Positions 23,931 through 35,100 of a stretch of 64,000 nt of DNA are shown one piece after another. The position numbers and the translations under genes were made by a program. The notes beneath the pieces are model-generated. The model did not search any database, was not told the DNA's origin, and saw nothing but the letters and a program-made list of their open reading frames with translations. Location: the NCBI RefSeq assembly GCF_014839805.1, contig NC_051135.1, positions 15,131,291-15,195,290 on the forward strand, read 5' to 3'. The first letter of the stretch is position 1. Each line of letters begins with the position of its first letter. This DNA is from Manduca sexta (lineage: Eukaryota > Arthropoda > Insecta > Lepidoptera > Sphingidae).

Positions 23931-26900
23931 CGTAATATATATATATATATAAGTATGTGGGATCACGGGAAGTGCAAACACCAAAAATACCGTAAACTTA
24001 CTTTACTTTTTTAAAAAAATCACAATCACCGTCCTATAATAAAAAAACGACTTAATCCTACTCTCTCTTTTTCTACATACGTCGTCGTCTAACATTACTT
24101 TCATTCTATCTCTTTACTCACCTTCTTAACACTATCTGTCCCTTTCACACACTTATTTTACATTCCGTTTCACTCAACACCTTTCTTACACTCCTACACT
24201 CGGTCATCCTGCATTCTGTCTGCCCTCAGACACACTTAACAAACACACACAGCAATTACACACATAGTAAATTCACACACAAAATACACATTTTCTTTTT
24301 TGTAGCAAACTTACAACTAACACTTCACATAACAAAATTAACATACATTTTGTTTCAGTTTTTTTTTTTTATTATATTGTGCTCCAATAATGTAAACAAT
24401 TCTGTAACCTGTAATATGGCAATAAAAGATTACTCTATCATTACTAGCTTTTAATTCTTTCCCTTTTCCTATTTCCATTCCTTACCATTCCTCTCCATTT
24501 ATCAACTTCTACCAATTACAATTACCTTACAAAGAGAACTCTACTTTTGATTAATATTATCTGGCCATTGTTTCATAAGATCTGCCGCTGTAGATGTCTT
24601 ATTTGGGCCTTCAGTGGATTGGTCCACTTTCTCTACATCATACCTATCAAATCTTTTGACTTTGGTGATCCGGTACGGTCCCAAGTATTTAGGTTTTATC
24701 TTCATTCCAGGACCAAACTGGGTTCGCTTTATTGCTACAATGTCTCCCTCCTTATATTTTCTACAATTTTTATTGTTCTTATCATAGCCCTTCTTATTTT
24801 CTTGTTGAACTTCCAATATTTGTTGTTTAGCTCTTTTCCTAAGTTCATCCCTATTTTGCATATAGGCATCCCGCTCTTCTTGTTGTAACAATTCATATAT
24901 TTCTAAATCCTCTTGTCTCCTCATTTTCTTTCCTATTAGCATTTTAAATGGTGTTGTGTTGACACTTCTCTGGTAAGTACTATTTAATGCCATCTGCACT
25001 CTTCCTACATGTTTATACCACTGCCCTGGTGTTTCTATGCAAAGTTTGGTAAGTACTTGTATAACAGTTCTGTGGATCCTCTCAACTTGCCCATTCCCTC
25101 TTGGAACTCCTGTAGTAATATGACAGCACTCTATACCCTCCCTAATACAGTATTGCTGGAAATCATTACTGGTAAATGCAGTACCTCGATCTGTGATAAC
25201 CCGTTCAGGGTTTCCAAACGTTGCTGCAATACTTCTAATTTAATCAAAACCTCTTTTGTAGTTGTACTTTTACACGGAAATAACCAAACAAATTTGGTAA
25301 ACGCATCAATTATAGTAAGAATGTGGTTGTACTGTTTATTAGTCTCCGTCAGTGGTCCAACATGATCTAAATGTAGGGTATGCAATGGGGTATCACCCTT
25401 ATCAATGGGATTAAGGTAACCTTCCTTTTGCCTTCCTTTCTATTTGATAATAAACAGGGTATGCATGATGCAACAAAATCTTCAACTTTTCTTCCTACTT
25501 TATCAATATAATAATCTTTGCTTATCAAATCTAATGTTTTCTTCTTGGCAAAATGACCATTGTTATGAGCTCTTTTAATAATCTCAGTCTCCATAGCACT
25601 TGGCACAACCAATTGGTGTTCTGGCCCTTTATAAAGTAATCCCTGATTTAAGTAATAATCCTTGTACGACCCTCCATCTTCTAGAATTTTCTTTATTGCA
25701 TTAAGACCTTCATCACCATCCTGTGCATGCTGCATATCCTTATGCAAGTTAGAAGTTATTGTTCCTACATATGGGTTTCGACTAAGCGCATCAGCATGTC
25801 TCATTTCAGTACCTTGACGGTGTTCTACAGTAAAATCATAATCTTGCAAAAGTAAAATCCACCGAGCAACTCTAGTAGATAAAGCCAAGTCTTTTTTATT
25901 AAGAGTCATTTGGAATGCTTTACAGTCGGTAACTATTTTGAAATGTTTCCCATACACATAGTGCCTAAATTTTTTACCCCTTCAACTATTGCTAGTGCCT
26001 CAAGCTCATAGCTTGTATATTTAGCTTGTGCATCTGTTGTCCTCCGGCTCATGTAATGAACTGGGTGCATCGCTCCATCTTCACCCTTTTGCATTAAAAT
26101 TGCTGAATAGGCCACACTTGATGCATCTGTATGCAATTCTGTTTCATCATATTGATTATAAATTTTCAACACAGGTCTGGAAGCTAACTTCATTTTTAAC
26201 TCATGAAAAACAGCTCTATGCTCATCAGTAAATTTAAACTGGCTATTCTTTTTTAATAAATCCGTGAGAGGCTTGGCTATAAGTGCATATTTAGGTATAA
26301 ACTTTCTAAAGTATGAGCACAAACCTAGGAAACTATGTAGCTGCTTTAAACTGCATGGCTCAGGAAATTTTGTAACAGCATCCGTCTTCCCTGGGGATGG
26401 CATCACAATACCATTCTCAATAACATGACCAAGATATTCTACTCTTCTTGTTAATAACTGAGACTTCTTCCAATTGATGCATAATCCATATTCCGACGCT
26501 ACCTTCAGGACCTCCTTCAAGCGTTCTAAGGCTTGGTACTCATCCTCTGCTGGAATAAGAATGTCATCAATAAACACAATAACAACACCTCTAACAATCA
26601 ACTCGCCAAATATGATTGTTATAAATCTTGTGAAAACTTTAGGACAGGTTGCTAGTCCAAAAGGGGCAGAAATTCATATTGTCCATTCATGGTCACAAAA
26701 GCAGTATACTTAACAGAATCTTCATGGACACGCAGGTGAAAGTAACCATTTTTTAAATCCAATGCACTGAAAATATTTGCCGTAGCTAACTTGTCAATAT
26801 GGTTGTCTATTAGCGGGAGTGGATATTCATCTTTTACAATTTTAGAATTAATCTTCCGGTAATCCACACATACTCTTAAATCACCATCTTTCTTTTAACT

Positions 26901-29074
26901 AAAACTAATGGGCTTGCATATTCAGAATAACTTACCCTTATTATTCCATCCTCGAGCCAATCCTGTACCTGACAATCCACATACTCCTGTTCCTTAAAAG
27001 ATAAGCGTCTTGCTCGCTGAGATACTGGCAGGTCATCTTTCAATACTATCTTCAATTCAATCGGGACTTCTTTAATTTGCTGGGGTACATAACTCTGGAC
27101 TAACTTGGAAACTTCTTCTTTGATTTTTGGATCTAAGGCATGATTCACACAATCGGGGAAAGTAAGAAAACACGACATATTTTGCAACCATTCACAACTA
27201 GGATTCATTCGGTCATTTTTCGGAAACAACCAAACATTACCATCTTTCATAACCAATGTAATATTTTGTAAAAAGTCATTGCCAAGAACTATATGAAATG
27301 GTACAGAATCGTTAGGCATTATATAGAACCTTACACTTTCATAATTACAATTATCTATGATAATATCTAAAGTTACACAGCCGTACGTATTAACTTTTGA
27401 ATAACCCAAACCAACTAAGGTTATATTTGAATTCGTATCACATTGTATGGTTTTAATTTTCCTATACAGATCTACAGACATTAAATTTACGTCGCAACCC
27501 GAATCTATTAAAGCGTTCGCCGTTTCACTACACAAATACACTGTTTTAATAGGTTTTACCCGGCACCTTGATTCACTATTTTGTTTGTTTACATTGCAAA
27601 CGTCACTGTTATTGCACTTATCTGCCATCTTGTCATTACAGCCAATCACAGCGCCGTCTCGCGTTGTCATGTTGGCAATCTCGTAACACGAACAATTCGA
27701 ACTAGTGCATGCGCATCGCTTCACGTCGGTCGTAGCTACGTAGACTTCGCCTTGAACATCGCTCGGATTGTTTTCGCCGTCTTGCAATAGGTTGAAGAAT
27801 GCTTGCTTAGAGATTTGATTGGCCGGTGCTCGTCGTTCAGTAGTGCCAACCTGAGTAGATTCACGTCGTCCGATTTGCTCCGAAGTTTGCCGATTGTCAC
27901 CCGAACTTATATGCGACGATTTTTTGTAATTCGTTTTCGAAACCGCCATCTTTTTTGTAGGACAATTTTCATCTGAAGCGATATGACCGAACTCATTACA
28001 TCGGAAACATTTCCTGCCTTGCAATTTATGAGGACAATTTTCAGACACATGATTTTTCTCTCCACAGCTAAAACATCTCAAATCTGTAGCCGCCGTATTT
28101 CTTCTAGGATTATTTTGTGAATGACTTGTAAACGTATTATTTCTTATATTATCTTTAGCTGAATTTTTCTTAAATGTTTCGTATAACTTTAGCTTCTCCT
28201 TTAGTTCAGCGTATGTTGTAACTCCATAGAGCATAATTTTATTAATTTCTAAGTCTGGAATACCTTGTAGTATATATTTGATGGCCACATAATCCGGCAT
28301 TTTCCCTCGCTTTCCCAATTCCTTCATAATAAGCATATAATCAAAACATGATTCATCTTTCTTTTACGTCTTGAGCTCATTATTTCATGTATCTTCTTGA
28401 TATCTAATGTGTCGGTAAACTCTTTACTTATAGCACCTTTTAATTCGTCCCATGTCTTATAGGTTTTTCAGCGCGAAGCCATAGTGCCGCTGTGCCGGTT
28501 AGTGAGCGACGTGCCACCAAGAGCGTTTGTGTAGGATTCCAATCAAATATTTCCCTATGGTCTTCAATATCCCGTATCCACATTGACACCGGGTGCGCGT
28601 CATCTTGCCCGCTAAACTTTGTTATAAGTTTTTCCGTGAGATGTAGTGTGTCGGCTTGGTACGGCGTTTCTTCCGAACTGCCTTCGCTGCCCTTCCGGCT
28701 TAATTTCTCGTTCGTCTTCTAATTTCCAAATGCAAACTCAAGTAGCAACAAATGGCCGAACCACGTTCTTTTTGTACGCGCACTTTGATGGCACTTTATT
28801 TCCCCGATCCCGGCCGAGCCCCCAATTTTGTGGGATCACGGGAAGTGCAAACACCAAAAATACCGTAAACTTACTTTACTTTTTTAAAAAAATCACAATC
28901 ACCGTCCTATAATAAAAAAACGACTTAATCCTACTCTCTTTTCTACATACGTCGTCGTCTAACATTACTTTCATTCTATCTCTTTTACTCACCTTCTTAA
29001 CACTATCTGTCCCTTTCACACACTTATTTTACATTCCGTTTCACTCAACACCTTTCTTACACTCCTACATATAT

Positions 29075-29144
<70 letters not shown>

Positions 29145-32100
29145 TATGTTGCGCAGTCGCATTCACATATTTTACCACATTATGTTCTATGATTCGCAAA
29201 TTTATCCACAGATTACTGCACTCGTAAACACTAAGTTAGAACATTATACAGAATAGCGCCAACACATCGACATTATTACCACACTTGAATAGGAATAATA
29301 TGAAAACCGAGTCCACAAGAATTGCCTCCTGGAGGTACAACTGTTAGTAGGTGATGAACCCACTGACCTTGACCCTGACGTCGGGCTCCAGCTGGTGGAT
29401 CAGCCCGTACGGACTGACGGTGTGCTCGGGGCTGTTCTGACACGTGATGGAGATTCGAACTGTTCGCAACACCACCTCCGGCACCTTATGTCAAATGTTA
29501 CATAAAAAAAAATATCTTAATAACGATTGAGTATGAAGTAAAGAATTAAAAGTTAAGCAACATTGTGTAATAAATTTAATTTATTTTTATTATTTAGAGT
29601 GATTTTTTACATTAATCGTCAAAATACGTATAACCGACCTAATCGTCATCTAAAATACATTTACGTATACCATATCGAGGAGGTGCTAGTCATAAAAAAA
29701 TTCTAATAAAGAAAAATATAAAAATGGCACCATCAATTATTATTATTCTTTCAAACAAATATTTTAACGCCAGCTGTCGATTAAAATTGTGAAGACAAGA
29801 TCTTACTTATCTACCACTTCCAAGTTCTTGGTTTACTAACTTAACCAGAAAAAGTATCCACTACTCACATCATAAGTCCCGGCCCACACGATCAACAAAC
29901 TCTTCCTAAACCACACTCCCTTCGGATACAAATCCACCGTCCACTCGAGGAGTTTCTCCTGCGGCGACACGTCCGCTATCGACGGCCTGGTGGAGAATAT
30001 GAAGGTCCTCGTGTGGTAGCATGGGAGGGAGTGGAAATTGTCCACTGCAAGCACTGAACCCCACGTGTCTTCGGTGTAGAGGCGCGGCGTGAACAGCATG
30101 CGCCCGGCTTCTGTTTGCTGGACCTCTGCTACGCGCTCGTATTGACCTGTATAACAATATATATAATAATAACAGCCCTGTATGTACTTGCCCACTGCTG
30201 GGCACGGGCCTCCTCTACTGCTGAGAGGGATTAGGTCTTAGTCCACCACGCTGACGTAGTGCGGATTGGTAGACTTTATATACCCTCAAAATCGTTATAG
30301 AGAACTTCTCAGGTATGCAGGTTTCAGATATTTTCCTTCACCGTTAAAGTAAGCGATAAATCACAAAAGAATAAACACATAATTTTAGAAATGTCAGAAG
30401 TTTTGTGCACTTGGGATTTGACATTGTGTATCTTGGATGGAAACCGTCAAACACTGTTCGGAAGGCAATTTACAATATTAATGTAATGTGCCCTTGTGTT
30501 TTGAACCTGCGGACATTCGTCTCGGCAGTAAATTCCACACTCACTCGCCACTTTTTGTATTGAGCTGTAATACTATAATTCCATTAATCATCCATCGCCG
30601 ACAACTGCCGAAAGGCCAAACTTTTTCATTGTTTTTCTATCTAAATTATTTAATAACATTATTACATATAAATATAAAACTTTCAATTTTGATAGAATTC
30701 AGTACTCCGGATTGATAATGAGTAGGACAACCCCTTTTATCCAATTCAATAATCGAATCTGATACCCTATGGCTCTTGTAACGGATACGCAACACAACTA
30801 TGTCACAGTAGCAATAAGCAAAAATTTAATTCAAATTATTGAGTAATAACTAATCACACCTGACTGGTAGCTCATGGCGATCGCCATCCTCTCCATGAAG
30901 AACTCTTTGTGCTCCTGTATCAGCGGGCACAGCAGCAACTTGGCAAGTTGTTTGGGACACATCATTGGAAACCTAAATAAAATTATAGTGTAATTTTGTA
31001 TTGTCAACTCTATAACCGAAGAAATACCGTATAAAAAGATACTCGAATTAAATAAACAAATCCAATAGCTTTCAATCCTTAGGTTCGACAGTGTAGCAGC
31101 TGTTTTCAAAAAATGATCCCAATCTCAATCTTCAATCCGTTTCCGAGAGTGAACCAATCAAAATAACACATTTGTAAGCATGTCAAAATCTCTTTGTTCT
31201 GATTGGTCCATTTTTAAGATAGATTTAAAAAAGGAATTTGGATCTTTCATTGAAAATGGCATTAAATGAACCAATAGTAAAGTAATAAGACATTCTTACA
31301 GATAACTTATATGGAGTGCTTTATTCTTACTGAGATGTTACAAATTTAGGATTGGAACAGTAAAACATTAAAAAAAAGCACATCCAAAAAGACTGCAGCC
31401 TTCGAGGTCACAGCCGATCAAATATTTAATTTTAAAAAAAATATTATTGTAAAAAATAGGTAGATATTGTAATTGTGACTCTTCGGATAATCAACACTTT
31501 AGTCGGCCCCTAAAATAGTTTTAATCCAATGTCTAACATTCGCCTAAACATAAATCATCATACAAAAATAGTGTCATACCTAATATGCGAGAAGACAGCT
31601 GCGACGAGTGACTCCCAATGCGATTTCTTCTCGGCCTCGCTGAGATCGCTCGCGTCCAACTTCTCGCGCTGCTTGTTCAGCCACCGGACCACGAACCTAG
31701 GCAGTTGTACTCGTCAATTATAAATTAGGCAGGTACTTTACTACATTTAACATATTGACATGAATGACATTGAATGATCTATTTATCAGTGACCGCCACG
31801 CTCAGAGTGTGTTGTCCCGTACTGGCATATGGTAGCGCGACTCGAGCGACTGAGACAGCCTTAGGTACCTATCACTTGCGTACCCAAAAAAAAACACAAC
31901 TACTGCATGAGCCGCAGTCAACGTGTTAAAATAAAAATCGAGGATGGGGTCTAATATCCCTTTTTTATAAACAAACTCAATAGTTATCTTTAAATCGATC
32001 CTAAGAACGAACTAATAAGAAAATATTCCCTTCAATTGGAGAGGTGCCGCAATTCGGCATCGCGCGGATCCGAGCAGCTATCTTAGTGCAACAAAATGCT

Positions 32101-35100
32101 TGGGGCCGTCTTGTATGCGCCGGAAAACACCACCGCAGGTTTTGTTCAGTATGCCGGTGTGAGATATGTAGAGGTTAGGGACTCACAGGGGTAGTGGACT
32201 CGGTCTAATACTCGCTCGGATGATGCTATACTCCCAAGTGTCAACATTGGGCCGTAAGACCGGTGAAACCAATATAACCGTTCCACTCACGGCCCCAAGT
32301 AATGGTAGCGTTAGCGCTGATTTTTGAGAAAAGAAAAAAGAGGGCTATTATTATTATATACTAGCTGACCCGACAGACGTTGTCCCGTCTTAACTGTGAA
32401 TTTGTAGGCAGCGCATTCTGTCAATCGCTGACAGTTATTTCAAACAATTGACAGTTATATAAAATTAATATTTTCGTTAAGTTTTCTAATTTTCCGCGCA
32501 GTTTTTGATTTTTTCTTTCATAAGAACCTTCTCCTGACAATAATAAACACAAACAAAATTATGAAATCGGTCCAGCCGTTCACGCGTGATGGCGTGATCA
32601 AGGGAAATAGGGATTCATTTTTATGTATATAGATAGTCAGGCAGGCAGTTGAGACAACTGATAATGCCGGTATCTCGCTATTACTACTAGTTTTAATTTG
32701 CAGCTAAGTACAGAATTGTCCAATCGGTCCAGGTCAGGTTAAGAACTCACTGGTAGAGACTCATCTCGTTGTGCAGCACGAGGTCGCTCTGCTGCAGCAG
32801 CGCCACGAGAAAGTCTTTCCCTCCAGCTCGCCCAGCTCCGTCTCCGCGCCGGTGCTGTCCGACCACACCCACTCCAGGTTCCACTTCACAAAGTTCTGGC
32901 ACGCCTGTCACAAGTTGGTTTAAAGGATGTAGCCATAGTAAAGGTTTTATAAAAGATTTTGAAGCGCTAGCATATGGTATAATCATGCAAAATTCGTACA
33001 ACAAAACTTTATTTTTAATCTTTCACAATGTATACAATCATTATGATAGTGAATGCTTTAGACATTTTCGACTCAAATATTATCTCCTTAATTTTGAGGG
33101 TCAAATTCAAATCACCAGAAGTAGATAGCCAATTGTGTAAGACATAATACCTTGATAATGAGTGCAATTAAATTTTAACTCACCTTGGCGACCTCATTGT
33201 GTCCGCATGCCATTGTGTACTGCATCCAGGCGATGAGCTGCCCGCGCTTGGCCGCGTGCGCGATGTGTTGCGACATGTAACTCAGGCATAATGATACCAG
33301 ATCCTACACATTCAAAAAATATCGCAAAATTAACAAAATTATGTTTCATGTTGAATAAGAGTAGCATATTAACTAGCCCTTTATTTAATTAGCCCTATAT
33401 TATATACTGTCCCACTGCTGGGCCCTGGTCTCTTCTACTACTGAGAGCGATTAGGCCTTAGTCCACCACGCCTAGTGGCCTAGTGCTGATTGGTAGACTT
33501 CACACACCTTCAAAATTCCTATAGAGACTTTACTATATGTGGTGATAAAACTAACAGATACCATGTACAGATCATTAAATGTGCAAGTGCATAAACGAGT
33601 ATAATTATCGGTAATTACCTTAACATTATATTTATCAGCAAGTGATAACACGGGAAGCACAGTGTGATATGATATCCTTATCTGGCCTGTATAAAAATAC
33701 CTGGAAAACAATTCATACTCATTAAGTCCAGACTAGTTCAATAACAAAAACTTTATAAGTGACAAACACTATACTTCACTCAATCTCCAATAAGGGGCCG
33801 TTCAAGTACTACATAACGTAATTTGGAGGGAACGGGGTCTCGTAAAATGTACGATGCGTTTCAGGGACGGGAGGGAGTCTTCGTACAACGCGTTATATAA
33901 CATAGGTTTTTTTATTTTAAAACAATAACAAAGGTAATTTAGGAGCTTTCTGGTACTTTGCGTGACATAATTGTGAATATTAGAAAAAAAATTACACTTT
34001 AGAGTTACGTAACTAGAGGCGGGGGCTAGGGCATAGGGGGCGTTACATAGGGGGTATAAAATCTTCAAAAATTACGTTACATTATCCTTGAACAGCCCCT
34101 AACTACATTGGAATGATGATAATAAAATGAACCAATTAAAAGAAGGACTTATATATGTGGATATAAGAATGAAACTTTATTCGTAAATTCATCTCTGCTA
34201 CTGACATTAATGTATGGAATAAAAATCTCTTATGAATTGCCAAATACAGCTATTAGGATAAGAGACTGAATTATTGCTGAAAACTATGAAAAATCGCGAA
34301 ACATACATGGGGTGATTCAGATACCCCAAGGGGTGCTCTATCTCTGGGCCTCTGCTTGACACAATTATTTGAAACATCCTGTTTAAATTATTACAGATGC
34401 TTTACCATTGTGAGAGAGCAATTTTAACCCATATAACATCGGAATGTTTACCGGCAAACATTCCGATGCTTTAATGATTAATAAATAAAAGTGTATTTAC
34501 TTTAGAAAATGTGGAAAAACCGAAGCTGCTGTGGGCGTCTCCTGGAGTACAATCCGACTCTCGCGCCACTCACTCCACTCTCTGTTCATTAACATTACCT
34601 GCAAAATGTATTTGTTTTATATTAAACCTACTATTGCTTTACATTAGGTACTCTCTGAAAACTTACATGGCTCACAAAACTATCTTTAAACTAAAATATG
34701 TAAATGTATAAATAAAAAATATTAATTATTATCATGTATCATTAAAATGGAAAAAATTGTAAACCTATTTTATTGGTTTTCTTTATCAATATGATAAGCG
34801 TTTATGCAAAAGTATACTTTTAAAGGATGCTTTAAAGAGGACTGTTGTAAAATTTAATTTTAGTTGAAGTTAAAAATATACATTGACGCTTGAAAGTCAT
34901 ATACTGAAAATGAATTATATAAACAATTTCAATCACCATTTTTATCTGTTATTTGATCTAGGTTTTGTAGGTCTAGGACAATTTAAATAACATTAGACTA
35001 CATCTTTATAAAATAAAAAGTTGAATTTTTATGAACTTTAATATTAAAATCAAAACTTTAAAGTACCTTACTCAAAAATTTACTGAGTGTCGCTTAGATA

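Larger units (their letters stand above)
23956..29069 (-). mobile_element. Gypsy-type LTR retrotransposon
   Basis: Reads on the minus strand: truncated 5' LTR (29069-28829), PBS (28824-28807), gag, protease, RT, RNase H, integrase, purine tract (about 24476-24453), 3' LTR (about 24440-23956). There is no env-like frame between integrase and the 3' LTR. The order protease-RT-RNase H-integrase and the FIDD active site place it in Gypsy (Metaviridae). All long frames are interrupted by frameshifts. The LTRs are nearly identical over the shared 240 bp and differ mainly by short indels, so insertion is recent. It lies in the BTB gene intron between exons 10 and 11, in the same orientation as the gene. 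Confidence 0.9.

Noticed and set aside
24541..29069. An env-bearing, retrovirus-like element
   Set aside because: No frame between integrase and the 3' LTR; only a short spacer and the purine tract.
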